Below are positions 1-8,312 of a stretch of 64,000 bases of DNA, in pieces. Each line of letters opens with the position of its first letter. Position 1 is the first letter of the stretch. The position numbers and the translations under genes are program-made. The notes under the pieces were generated by a model. It had not been told where the DNA came from, did no database searches, and saw nothing but the letters and a program-made list of their open reading frames with translations. This stretch comes from Trinickia soli (lineage in GTDB: Bacteria > Pseudomonadota > Gammaproteobacteria > Burkholderiales > Burkholderiaceae), in NCBI RefSeq assembly GCF_002879855.1, contig NZ_PNYB01000007.1:62001-126000 (forward strand). Reading direction: 5' to 3'.

Positions 1-72
1 GCGATTCAGCGCAACGTCTTCGACGCGCTGATCGAGGGGGAGCGCAAACCGCATTTGCGCAGGGCCTCATGA
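1..72 (+). CDS. C-terminal end of an unidentified protein (partial)
   Basis: An open frame enters from the left edge and ends at a TGA at 70-72, giving 23 residues ending in HLRRAS. The tail is basic and too short to assign to a family. It could be the last gene of the flanking chromosome or a gene inside the integrative element, whose left end is not visible. Real coding status is uncertain because only 72 bases are present. Confidence 0.35.
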   Translation, partial: AIQRNVFDALIEGERKPHLRRAS

Positions 73-248
73 ATCAAATCCGGTTGCAGTTCGGTGTTCG
101 ATGGCGCCGAACCGCGACCCGCGGCAAGGAGAGCGCCACGACGCTTCCCACACGCGCAAGGTCACGTACTCGTCAAACTTATGTCATGGAACAAGTTGCC
201 TCACGACATGCAGGGACAAGGGTACTCTGACAGGTAGATGACGTCGGG

Positions 249-280
249 GAACGGCCGGTCTCGGCGGCGGTCGGCCGTTC
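249..280. repeat. Hairpin, 9-bp perfect arms
   Basis: GAACGGCCG at 249-257 pairs perfectly with CGGCCGTTC at 272-280 across a 14-base G-rich spacer. It lies about 180 bases beyond the end of the left-edge frame, in a stretch (73-556) with no convincing gene. No T-run follows on either strand, so it is not a classical intrinsic terminator. Confidence 0.5.
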
Positions 281-336
281 GAATGTCTCTGCTCGCGCGA
301 CGATGAGCGTCTGGAACTGGCCGACTAGCGCTGAGC

Positions 337-462
337 GTAGCCGTTGCGTTTGGCTAAGCCATCATTTCGCTACGGCTTTATCGGATTACGCTACAGTTTT
401 CGATACATCATTTGCCTGAATTGCATCCGTGGCGCTGGCGTTTAGCCAAATGCAACGGCTAC
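337..462. repeat. Long inverted repeat with 21-bp arms (MITE-like or structured element)
   Basis: The 21 bases at 337-357 and those at 442-462 are reverse complements with one mismatch (20/21). The 84-base interior holds shorter related strings such as CGCTACGGC and CGCTACAG. The block is 126 bases long and non-coding. Terminal inverted repeats around a short non-coding core suggest a miniature inverted-repeat element, a structured RNA or a recombination site. No flanking target-site duplication was confirmed by eye. Confidence 0.6.
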
Positions 463-556
463 TCTCGAAGCAACCGGGGCTAGCTGCACTTTAGGCGACA
501 TTTTGTTCAAAAAAGGTCCTCAGGATCGCGCTCGTGCTTTTCGCTGTACTCGCCCG

Positions 557-1474
557 TCAGGTGTCAACGCGAAAGGTGGTCTGGCAGGACGGGCAGGTGG
601 CGTCGACCAGTTTCCCGGCGGGTAGTCGGATTTTCTGCCGGCATGACGTGCACGCGACGATCACCTTGCCGTCGGTTGAATTCGATCGGGACGAGATCGA
701 GGCAGGGATTGCGGCGCCCGGAGTGTCGGCGGAAGGTCGCGACGTCGTGGCTGGGTGCGCGGAAGATGCCCCGGGCGGGGTGGAGCGGTCGATCGCGTCC
801 AGCTCCCGCTGACGATTGGCGGAAGCTGAGAGATAGGCCGACGATTTGGCAGCGCGACCGTCCAGGACGCCTTGGGCCACGATGGCGACGAGGAAACCCA
901 GGAGGGCACCGCCGACCAGGCCGCCGAAAAACGTGGCGTTCGGGAAGCACGCGATCCCAAACCAGGACGCGACGCAGGACCAGCCGTAGACCTTGCCGAA
1001 GGACGGGAAGCATTTCGCCAGGCGTGGTCCGTAGCGCTGCTCCACCTCCATCCGCAATCCGATCTTGCGCTGCTCTTCGGCGCGGACCTGGCGTTCCACG
1101 TCCCGCTGCTGGCGCGCTTGCTCCTGGTGGGCTGCGTGCTGGCGCTCCTGCTCGACACGGGAGAACTCATCGCGGGCGAGGTCGCCGGCGGCGCGTTTGA
1201 CCGCGCTGATCGCCACCTCCCGCGAGCATCGAAACCACTCCTTGCCCTCGCGGCGCTTGCGCAGGCGCAGGTGGGCTTCCCGTTCGACGGCGCGCGCGTC
1301 CGGCACCCGCGTCGAGTATTCGACGACCACGGGGTGGGGCGAATGGGTCCCGTTGAGCTGGGCGGCTCGTTCTTCGGGCGTGCCGGTGGTGAAGCCGACC
1401 TTCACCAAACCTGGCATCGCCTTGTTCGACATCACGTAGACGAAACCTTCCACGGAGATCCCTGCGATCGGCAT
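557..1474 (-). CDS. Membrane-associated GIY-YIG (T5orf172/Mug113-type) protein
   Basis: The N-terminal 90 or so residues match the T5orf172 branch of GIY-YIG nucleases: GFVYVMSN is the GIY-like strand, LVKVGFTT the YIG-like strand, followed by an AVEREAHLRLRKRREG helix with a candidate catalytic Glu. A charged coiled-coil-like stretch (AHQEQARQQRDVERQ) follows, then two hydrophobic segments (around FGIACFPNATFFGGLVGGAL), and a C-terminal zinc-ribbon with two CxxC pairs (CTSCR, CPSCQ). I chose the ATG at 1474 because the internal ATG at 1432, although it abuts the upstream stop, would remove the GIY strand; the cost is a 43-base overlap with the upstream lipoprotein gene. It is one of three GIY-YIG genes within 3.6 kb. 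Nuclease activity is inferred from family only. Confidence 0.7.
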   Translation of the reverse strand: MPIAGISVEGFVYVMSNKAMPGLVKVGFTTGTPEERAAQLNGTHSPHPVVVEYSTRVPDARAVEREAHLRLRKRREGKEWFRCSREVAISAVKRAAGDLARDEFSRVEQERQHAAHQEQARQQRDVERQVRAEEQRKIGLRMEVEQRYGPRLAKCFPSFGKVYGWSCVASWFGIACFPNATFFGGLVGGALLGFLVAIVAQGVLDGRAAKSSAYLSASANRQRELDAIDRSTPPGASSAHPATTSRPSADTPGAAIPASISSRSNSTDGKVIVACTSCRQKIRLPAGKLVDATCPSCQTTFRVDT

Positions 1475-2490
1475 GGTGAGCAGTGCACGCGGTCGGCCGC
1501 TTGCCAGATCGTGGCGAGCTGAGCGTGACCGTGCGAACGGGCCTGGACCGCTGACGCGAAAGCTGTGTGCAGTGGAGGTAGTACGGCGTTGTACGCGGCG
1601 ACGGCGAGCGACAGCGTTTTGCACGGTCCCATGTCGGGGATCACGTCGCCCACCTTGACGGTGCTTCCGTCCAGGCAGGTGCCACGCCACTGGGCGATGC
1701 GGGCGTTGAGGACGTTTTCCACTGAGGTCTCCTCGTTCTGGGCGCGGTCGAGGTTGTCGTCCACGATCGAGATCTGGGACTTGTCGACGCCCATCTGACC
1801 GACGATCACCCCGGCTTGGCCCTGCGCGACACCGTTGCCGGTAGCTTCGAGGCGCTGGGCGCGATCGAGCTTCGCCTGCTCAACCGTCACGGCGTGCTCG
1901 TAGTAGATCTGGGCCCGGGGCAGGCGTCCGAGATGCCCGTGCGCGCTCGCGACGAAGCTATTGATGCTGTCGGTGAGGGCCTTGACTTGGCGGTTGAGCT
2001 GATCGACGCGTTGGCCCCGTTGGCGCGCGGCGATGATCGGCTGGCCTGCCTGGTTGAGCTGGACGACCACCGCGTCAAAGTCGGAGGGTTGGCCCTTGGT
2101 GAAGTGCTCGACACCGGTCTGGGCGCCGTTGGCCACCGTGAGGTCGATCCCGTCGCCCGTCACGGACCCGCTGAAGTTCTGCCCGATGGGCAGGGGTGTC
2201 GCCAGAACCGTCAGCGTGATGCTGTTCCGGTCGACCGAGCCGGACACGTTGGTGCTGCTCGACGACAGGGTGCCGTCGTTGTTCAGCCCGGTGTGGCGGA
2301 TCGTGCCAGTGAAGTGGTGGTCGGGGGTTTCGGTGATTTGGAGGAGGTCCGCCTGGTTGCCGGCGTGGGACACGTACGACCCGGACACGGAGCGGTCACC
2401 GCACCCGACAAGGAGCAGAGTGCTCCCCACGATCACCGTCAGCCACGTCGACAGGCGTCCGCCATGGCGTTCACGATGTTGGTCCTTCAT
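1432..2490 (-). CDS. Predicted lipoprotein, unknown function
   Basis: About 352 residues. The N-terminus has basic residues, a hydrophobic stretch and a lipobox ending LLLVGCG, so the mature protein should start with a lipidated Cys and sit in the envelope. A beta-rich Thr/Ser/Asn domain follows (repeated motifs like TGTIRH and SGSVDR), then a helical region rich in Gln and Lys (QLNRQVKALTDSINS) that could form a coiled coil. The start at 2490 places the signal peptide at the N-terminus; an upstream in-frame ATG at 2565 would bury it. It lies between two GIY-YIG genes on the same strand and overlaps the downstream one. I do not recognise the family. Confidence 0.65.
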   Translation of the reverse strand: MKDQHRERHGGRLSTWLTVIVGSTLLLVGCGDRSVSGSYVSHAGNQADLLQITETPDHHFTGTIRHTGLNNDGTLSSSSTNVSGSVDRNSITLTVLATPLPIGQNFSGSVTGDGIDLTVANGAQTGVEHFTKGQPSDFDAVVVQLNQAGQPIIAARQRGQRVDQLNRQVKALTDSINSFVASAHGHLGRLPRAQIYYEHAVTVEQAKLDRAQRLEATGNGVAQGQAGVIVGQMGVDKSQISIVDDNLDRAQNEETSVENVLNARIAQWRGTCLDGSTVKVGDVIPDMGPCKTLSLAVAAYNAVLPPLHTAFASAVQARSHGHAQLATIWQAADRVHCSPCRSQGSPWKVSST

Positions 2491-2643
2491 CCCCGGCCCC
2501 CGTCTGTTTCTCGCATGTTGTGGCGACAGTATAGCGACAGCGCCGGTGCACCGGACTGGCAGCACAGGGTGGCGAATGCCTTGATGCGCAGATACCGGCG
2601 AGTCATCAGCGTGGGCAGCGCAGGGCCCGATGGGTCAACCCGA

Positions 2644-3156
2644 TCAGTGGGTGCGGAAGGTGTTCCAGGTATCGGTGTCGAAGTACATCGACGCCATCAC
2701 CTCGAACAGGTACAACTCGAGGTCGTTGTCGATCTGGACGAACGCGACCGACATCTCACGCAAACGGCCCTGGGCGGTCAGGAAGACCTCGCGGAACTGA
2801 TCGTCCTTCATGGCCTGATCGCGCTTCATTTCATGAGGGAAGTCTTCGCTGGCCATCTTGTAGACCAGGCTCGCCGTGAAGTGCGATTCGAAGTTCAGGT
2901 GCTGCACCAGGCGTTTGACCACTCCACGAGAAATCCCGACGTACACCGGGCGGTCGACGTCGATGAACACATAGCAGCCGGGAAAGTCGGTGCTGTGCCC
3001 GAGTTTGGTCAACAGCTCGCGCCGGGCGCTCTTGAATCCCACGAAGGTGGTGGCCGGCATCGGCGTTAGCTGCGCAGTCTTCAACCTTTCCAGGTGAGCA
3101 GGCAGGACGGTGGCGGCAAGTTCGTCGAATGTGTGGGTACAGTTGTCGATCGGCAT
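2644..3156 (-). CDS. GIY-YIG nuclease-fold protein
   Basis: About 170 residues. The core carries GCYVFIDVDRPVYVGISRG, in which YVF and YVG are the two GIY-YIG strands, followed by RLVQHL (candidate catalytic Arg), a later FEVMASM helix (candidate metal-binding Glu) and a terminal WNTFRTH with the family's usual Asn. All core residues expected for an active GIY-YIG domain are visible. The start at 3156 is a choice; the frame stays open to 3351, but that extension is Pro/Cys-rich and lacks a convincing ribosome site. Upstream comes another GIY-YIG gene, downstream the lipoprotein gene. A DNA-cleaving role in the element's biology or in defence is possible but not shown. Confidence 0.65.
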   Translation of the reverse strand: MPIDNCTHTFDELAATVLPAHLERLKTAQLTPMPATTFVGFKSARRELLTKLGHSTDFPGCYVFIDVDRPVYVGISRGVVKRLVQHLNFESHFTASLVYKMASEDFPHEMKRDQAMKDDQFREVFLTAQGRLREMSVAFVQIDNDLELYLFEVMASMYFDTDTWNTFRTH

Positions 3157-3359
3157 CGAGGTAATCAGCGGGTGGTGGAGGCGCTGATCATAACCGGGGA
3201 TCCCGGGCAGATTTTTGGTGCGCACCGAAAGCGGTGCGTATACCACAGGATCGCTGCAGGGGCGTGGGTCAGGATCCGGTGCAAACCAACAGCCAGCCGA
3301 AATAGCGGCGCACCAGACGCCACGGCCTGCCCCGGGCATCGCACTACCCACGCCATTCT

Positions 3360-4094
3360 TTACCTGTACGTGTAGCGGATCGGGTTAGCTGCGCCACGTT
3401 TTCGGTACTCGTCCGGCACACGTTTGCCGACGTACAGCTCTTCGATTTCGATCGGTGCCGGGCTGCCGCGGAACCCATATCGGTCGGGCTCTTCATCGCG
3501 TGTGGGAAAGTTCTTGGAGATCGCCTGAAGCCACTCGACGGCGACGAACGCACCGACAATCAGTCCCTGCCGGCACGCGAGCACGTACTCAGCGCGATGT
3601 GCCCTCTTTGGGTCGACTTTCCAGGCGAAGCTCACAGCTGTATAGAGGTCCTCCCTTATTGCCGTCTTATTGACGTTGATGAGCAGAAGGCGATGCTTGA
3701 TGCTTGCCGCTTCCGCCAGGTAGCGGACCAGAATTTCATCGGCGTGCATTACGCCCGTTGCCGAGCTTCCAACGCCTCCTGCCACGTTGGTAAGCCCCGG
3801 ATAGGCATCGAGCAGCGCAGCTTCGACCTCCAGCGCGGTCTTCTCATCCATCCCGTGCCGATGGATGACGTGCCCAACATCAAAACCAGCTAGTTTGATC
3901 TCGCGGATCCGTTTGACCTTATTTGCGACCGCGTCATCCTCGATCGCCTTCTCAGCCCGGATATGCTGAAAAACGCGGTTGTCCCTTCCCTTCCCGACGT
4001 AGAAGGTTTCGCCGTTACGCGGGTCGATGAGACGGTACACGTAGAATTGGATAGCTTCAGCGACGGACTGGGGAAAGGTCTTGATTCTCGACAT
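3360..4094 (-). CDS. LEM-3-like GIY-YIG nuclease domain protein
   Basis: 244 residues. The N-terminal half fits the LEM-3-like GIY-YIG subfamily: FYVYRLIDPRNGETFYVGKG gives the two strands, NRVFQHI follows with the Arg, and EVEAALLDAYPGLTN supplies the conserved Glu and Asn. The C-terminal half (FAWKVDPKRAHRAEYVLA onward) resembles the extra domain often found after this nuclease module, which I cannot assign. The start ATG at 4094 agrees with the domain beginning close to the N-terminus. It is the first of the downstream GIY-YIG genes after the nested hairpin at 4176-4248. Confidence 0.75.
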   Translation of the reverse strand: MSRIKTFPQSVAEAIQFYVYRLIDPRNGETFYVGKGRDNRVFQHIRAEKAIEDDAVANKVKRIREIKLAGFDVGHVIHRHGMDEKTALEVEAALLDAYPGLTNVAGGVGSSATGVMHADEILVRYLAEAASIKHRLLLINVNKTAIREDLYTAVSFAWKVDPKRAHRAEYVLACRQGLIVGAFVAVEWLQAISKNFPTRDEEPDRYGFRGSPAPIEIEELYVGKRVPDEYRKRGAANPIRYTYR

Positions 4095-4175
4095 TTAATA
4101 GGTCTCCACGGGTCATCGATCTTTCGACTATACTCGTGCTGGATGGGTTCGATAAATATTCGAGACGGCGCAGCA

Positions 4176-4248
4176 ACCAAAGGCGACCTACAATTACTTG
4201 CCGCGCGGGCGCGGCAAGTAAGCGGCCAGTTATCCGCTCGCCTTTGGT
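4176..4248. repeat. Nested inverted repeats (possible origin, single-strand initiation site or structured RNA)
   Basis: Outer arms ACCAAAGGCGA (4176-4186) and TCGCCTTTGGT (4238-4248) are perfect 11-bp complements. Inside them TTACTTGCCGCG (4194-4205) and CGCGGCAAGTAA (4210-4221) form a perfect 12-bp stem with a 4-base loop, and AGCGG/CCGCT just right of it can form a third small stem. The block is intergenic between the YaaW-like gene and the LEM-3-like GIY-YIG gene. There is no T-run beside it, which argues against a simple terminator. On an element with replication genes, a single-strand initiation site or origin is the leading idea. Confidence 0.65.
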
Positions 4249-4314
4249 CAGGCCGATGAACAACAGACGCGGCAGAGCCTCTCCGGTGACCGATTACGGT
4301 CGTAGGCTAACCAT

Positions 4315-5094
4315 TTAAGAATCACTGTCGTTGTTCTGTTGACGGAGATCCTCTGCTCCGTCACGTAACGATACGATGCCGAGATACAGGCATATGGGGA
4401 TGGTCTTGCGAAATGCTGCCGACTGCAAATCGAACGCTAACCATACAGCAGACGCAGCCCAAATTATTGGTCCCAGTGCTTGCCCCGGCAACTTCGATAC
4501 CAGTTGTTTGACCAGGGCAGATGCAGCCTCTTTGCCAATGACGGCAGCGAGAACAGAGATGGCAATGCTTTGAATAATTCCCATCGCTACTTTCTCGCCT
4601 AGCACCGCATAGAGCGCAGGTAAAGCAGCAAGTTTACCCTCGGTTTCGATCTTCCTCAGTATCGCTTCTTTTTCTTTTTCTTTTTCGCTGATTCCTTGCG
4701 TATCGAAATATGCGGCCAAGTCCTTGGGAGATTTCGTTGCGAGTTCTTTTTCAACGGTAGAAAGGACAAGTCTTTCAAGGAGCGTTTCAACGCTTCCCCC
4801 CATCTTAATTTTCACTTTGACCTTGTCGCAAACATCTTTAATTAGTTCTTCGGACGGGACCCCAGGTTCTTTACCGAACAGTTGCCGAGCGACATAGGCA
4901 ACGTCCGACGAGCCGTAGTAGCGAATCTGTTTGTCTAGGAGCGACAGAAGCTCTTTCCGGGCCGCTGTGCTGGTACTGCTCTGCGCCAATAAATCCTTTC
5001 GTTTCTTATCGTCGGTGAAAGCCGCATAGCTTTCAAGAATCTTGCTTATTTGTTCGAGGTCAGCCTGCTCGCACTTTTGGAGAACGGATAGCAT
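4315..5094 (-). CDS. YaaW-like (UPF0174) protein
   Basis: About 259 residues from the ATG at 5094, which starts MLSVLQKCEQADLEQISKIL; the frame is open to 5340 but the extra residues look non-coding. The middle has a helical segment of the VETLLERLVLSTVEKEL type, and the C-terminus has glycine-rich hydrophobic helices ending in a GPIIWAASAVWLAFDLQS stretch followed by FRKTIPICLYLG. That ending resembles the GPIGWAxTGxW...YRVTIPAV signature of E. coli YaaW. Function in the family is unknown. The gene is visibly richer in A and T than its neighbours, and three in-frame TTTTTC repeats at 4669-4686 encode a Glu-Lys run. Confidence 0.6.
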   Translation of the reverse strand: MLSVLQKCEQADLEQISKILESYAAFTDDKKRKDLLAQSSTSTAARKELLSLLDKQIRYYGSSDVAYVARQLFGKEPGVPSEELIKDVCDKVKVKIKMGGSVETLLERLVLSTVEKELATKSPKDLAAYFDTQGISEKEKEKEAILRKIETEGKLAALPALYAVLGEKVAMGIIQSIAISVLAAVIGKEAASALVKQLVSKLPGQALGPIIWAASAVWLAFDLQSAAFRKTIPICLYLGIVSLRDGAEDLRQQNNDSDS

Positions 5095-5377
5095 GGTGTG
5101 GTCAGAAATGATGATTGAGGGATGAAAGCTGGATTTTATGTGATACTTGGCCGATTCGCTGCATGCGGCGCTGCGGACCGCAACTGGCCGCGAACTCTGG
5201 TGATTGCGGGTATTCACGCCGCAATGCGCATCAGCCATGTTTGCCCCCGGAGCGATGACGCGATGCCGATCACTGCCGGTCGATCTGCCACGTACACCGC
5301 GAAGCAGTCGCACAAATGTTCTTGTGGCCAACGGCCGCAAATGCGGCCGTTGTTGTCTGTATCCCGAAAGCGCCGAT

Positions 5378-6559
5378 TCAGCGTGCCGTGCGGCGCATCA
5401 GATCGCTCGCCGCCACCTCGTCGTACTTACGACGCATCTCCTTCCTGGTCGACGGCCAGTTCTCCTCGCAAAAGCACCACGGCGCGTCCGTCGCAGAGGG
5501 GCGGTAATCGCCGGGGTAGCGCAGGATGTCGGCTAGGTCCCTGCAGTGCAACTGAGAATGCTGCATCCAAGGGATGTTGATGTCGACCTGTGCCTTTTTC
5601 AGGATCGCACATGCGACAGCGGAAAAACGCTTGGCCGGGGCCTTGCTGCCTGCGATGTTTGGATACGCACGCGGATCGTGCCCACCGACGTACCAGCGAA
5701 GCACGCCCTCCTCAATCGGGCTCAACCGCCAGTAGACTTCCTCGCGTGGCACGCGGTTGCGTAGACCCTCCTCCAGACGCAGAACGTCACGCACGGTCTC
5801 GTTGAACAGCGATTCGTATACTCCGTCGGCGTAGGCATCCTTCCAGTCAGCCAGCGCCGTCAACTTGCGGGCCTTCAAGAAGCGCTCCCCAAGCCGCGAC
5901 TCGACGCGCACGATGCAGGGCATTGGGGCGAGCAGGTCATCGACGGGGGCTCCCGCAGCCCACTTACAATGTTCGAGCAACGTCTTGATGTACGCCTGCA
6001 CGGTGTACTCGCGATCCGGTAGCGTGACCGTCACGTTGGTCGACTCCTTGCGCTCGTAGCCGCGAACCAGCACCCGGCCGGTGACGCAGATCATGTCGAT
6101 GAATCGTTCGGCCTCGGCACTATCGGCGCATATCATCAGAAACGCTACAGTGACCCCACGCAGCGAGACATCATCGACGCCGAGCAGGTCGAGTTCGTGC
6201 CGGGGCACACCGTGGGACGCCAGCATGATCCGCAGCAATTCGAGGGCTGAATGTCCGGCAGCGTGCACACTCGTTCCGTGCTGGACGTTTTGCCCGACGA
6301 CGGCGTTGGGGACGCTGACGTCCATATCGATCCGCGCGGGCAGCGGTCCAAGCTCTGGGCAGCGCGGGTCAGCCTCGCAGCGCGCGACCCACTGCATTCC
6401 CGTGCCGCTCATCGGGCTCTTTTCGCGATTGGGCTTGGCGTAGTGCTCGACGACGTTCCCAAGTGGCGTGCGCGTGGTGCAAAGCTTCGCCGGGATGCTC
6501 TGCCGAGCCAGCGGCGACATCTTACCGAGGTCGATGGTTGTACGGATAGTGTCGGTCAT
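5378..6559 (-). CDS. Probable replication initiator, gpII/X-like (tentative)
   Basis: About 393 residues. I selected ATG 6559 because GGAG sits six bases upstream, whereas the ATG at 6571 has no such site. The segment from MDVSVPNAVVGQNVQHG through CIVRVESRLGERFLKARKL resembles the layout of phage/plasmid II/X-family replication proteins, which have a GxNVQ-like strand early and an LRFExRLRSxxLKKL-like strand near the end of the nicking domain. The C-terminal third (RLSPIEEGVLRWYVGG) would be an accessory helical domain. Context supports replication: a RepA-like ATPase, iteron-like repeats and an integrase are on the same element. A RepC-type iteron-binding initiator is the main alternative. 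Confidence 0.45.
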   Translation of the reverse strand: MTDTIRTTIDLGKMSPLARQSIPAKLCTTRTPLGNVVEHYAKPNREKSPMSGTGMQWVARCEADPRCPELGPLPARIDMDVSVPNAVVGQNVQHGTSVHAAGHSALELLRIMLASHGVPRHELDLLGVDDVSLRGVTVAFLMICADSAEAERFIDMICVTGRVLVRGYERKESTNVTVTLPDREYTVQAYIKTLLEHCKWAAGAPVDDLLAPMPCIVRVESRLGERFLKARKLTALADWKDAYADGVYESLFNETVRDVLRLEEGLRNRVPREEVYWRLSPIEEGVLRWYVGGHDPRAYPNIAGSKAPAKRFSAVACAILKKAQVDINIPWMQHSQLHCRDLADILRYPGDYRPSATDAPWCFCEENWPSTRKEMRRKYDEVAASDLMRRTAR

Positions 6560-7080
6560 GAGTAGCTCCATGAAGTGGTTAGAGCTAGCCCTTTACCGAT
6601 GCCACCTACGGCGCTGAGATTGCAGCCTGGCCATGCCGTGGAGGCGGATCGGCTCGCTGATACAGCGCGATGATCGCGACCCACCGATGGCCGACGTTGC
6701 CTGCCGTGGCCGCGGCGTGTGGCACATGACGGCCGAACATGGAGCACGGACCATGAACGCGCAACGTCTGGAGACACAATGCGTGACGGGTCCAACGGTG
6801 AGCATGCGGCGAGCAACGAGTGACGGCCTACACGTGGCTGGTCAAGTAGTGAGCGAGCAGTATGCAACGGTGAGCGCGAAAGTGTGTGGCTTATATAGTG
6901 CGCAAATTCGCGCTTCCGGCGCGCTGGCGATTATGCTCATTACATCGTCTGTGATAGCAGTTGGACGTCGCCGCATTGCGGAACGCCCCGGATAGGTGGA
7001 ATGCACGCGCGCACGATCATCTTCGCGCAGAATGTGCTCGCGTTGGTCAGCCGCAGGCCGAACCAGGCCGCTCCGACAGG

Positions 7081-7270
7081 CGGTTCAGCGGTTCATGCGC
7101 TATGGCCGTGAATCAGTGAATCGCCGCCGGAATCCGGTCGCAATCAGCGGTCTGATACTCGTTGAGGCTGCGGCGGGCTGCATAGATGCGTCTACGGGCT
7201 TAATCGTCCAAGAGAGTGCCGCAGATACGGTTCACCGGTTCAGTGCCATTGCGCGTGAACCGATGAATCG
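7081..7270. repeat. Two 43-bp copies of an iteron-like repeat (candidate replication origin)
   Basis: Copies at 7081-7123 and 7228-7270 have identical length and layout: two tandem CGGTTCA heptamers spaced 8 bases apart, a 13-base spacer, then two TGAAYC-type heptamers in the opposite sense, also 8 bases apart. The copies agree at about 31 of 43 positions, with differences concentrated in the spacer. They lie in the 6560-7280 gap between the gpII-like gene and the AAA ATPase gene. Tandem short repeats beside replication genes are typical of iterons. The rest of this gap holds only poor open frames on both strands. Confidence 0.55.
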
Positions 7271-7280
7271 TCGTCTGATA

Positions 7281-8294
7281 TCAGTCTTCCGTTTCAGCGC
7301 CGTCTTGGTCGGGACGCGGCATTGCCGTGATGTCCTTCAGTCGTCGCTGAACCATGCTCTTGCTAAGGCCAACCGCGTCGGCGATCTTCTGTTGCGTCAA
7401 GCCTTGCTGACGTAGTGCCAAGATCTTTTCGTCTTCTGGGCGGACTGATTTTTCAGCGGCTTCAATCCTGAAATGCAGCATGTCATCTGCCGTCCAGAAT
7501 GCACCGTCAAAATCCCCCTTCAATTCGGGAAGGTGATCACGCAGCTTCGTATGTCGGAGCGTGAAAGCCGTCTTGCCGGGTTCCTCGCGCGGCGACAACT
7601 GAATCGAGTAGTCGAGGAGGTCTTCATGAACGCTGGTTCCGCGCTGCGCGCCCGACTTCCCGGTGTGATGTACGAGCAGCACTGCGACGCCACTCAGACG
7701 CTTCCTGATGATCCACTGCTTGATGAGCGCAAAGGACGCGGCGTCTTCCCGTCCGCTGGTGGTCAGTGCGGACAGGTTGTCAATAATGATCAGCTTCGCG
7801 GAATACGGAATGATCTCATCGAAAGCTTCCTGTCCCTCCAGCGTATCAATCGAACCAATAGGGTCTCCCGCCGCATCCCGGCTGATGATGTGGAAGTTTT
7901 GCCCCGCCCGCATAACCGAATTGGGCTTCGTGTTCTTTGCGTTCAATAGCCGAAAACGCGTTTGCAATCCCTGTTCTCGCATTTCGCCGTCGATCAGGCA
8001 CACTTCGGCTCCGCTACCGATACCCCAGGGCTCGAGAAGTTTGGCTCCGGCTATTGCATAGCCAATCGTCATCGCCAGCAATGACTTGCCGCAGCCGCGC
8101 GGAGCGACGAGCATTCCGACAGAGCCGGCGAGAATGAGGTCCCCGAGTAACGAGGTCGATTGCGGTAGAGTTTTTTCCAGGAACTGGCCGAGCGTGATGC
8201 ACATCTGGCTCGGCGGTGGCGGCTGTTTTCTGGGTCTTAGCGTCATATCGTCATGTGTCCAGAGATGATTGATGGGCCGGATGTTTGCTTGCAT
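7281..8294 (-). CDS. RepA-like RecA-fold AAA ATPase (AAA_25)
   Basis: 337 residues. A Walker A loop reads APRGCGKSLLAMTIG and a Walker B strand reads LIIIDNLSAL, the pattern of the RecA-like AAA_25 family that includes plasmid replicative helicases such as RSF1010 RepA. A conserved VLLVHHTGKSG motif lies near the end of the ATPase core. The C-terminus carries a helix-turn-helix-like segment (TQQKIADAVGLSKSMVQRRL) that could direct it to DNA. The start is uncertain: an AGGTGG touches the ATG at 8294, and a second ATG lies at 8246. The gene is 18 bases downstream of the AlpA-like gene and next to the iteron-like repeats, consistent with a replication role. Confidence 0.75.
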   Translation of the reverse strand: MQANIRPINHLWTHDDMTLRPRKQPPPPSQMCITLGQFLEKTLPQSTSLLGDLILAGSVGMLVAPRGCGKSLLAMTIGYAIAGAKLLEPWGIGSGAEVCLIDGEMREQGLQTRFRLLNAKNTKPNSVMRAGQNFHIISRDAAGDPIGSIDTLEGQEAFDEIIPYSAKLIIIDNLSALTTSGREDAASFALIKQWIIRKRLSGVAVLLVHHTGKSGAQRGTSVHEDLLDYSIQLSPREEPGKTAFTLRHTKLRDHLPELKGDFDGAFWTADDMLHFRIEAAEKSVRPEDEKILALRQQGLTQQKIADAVGLSKSMVQRRLKDITAMPRPDQDGAETED

Positions 8295-8312
8295 CCACCT
8301 AAATCGAACGAG

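Noticed and set aside
6633-7415. Two plus-strand frames across the iteron-like region
   Set aside because: Their products are low-quality (many Arg, Ser, Met) and they run through the repeat units and into the antisense of the ATPase gene.
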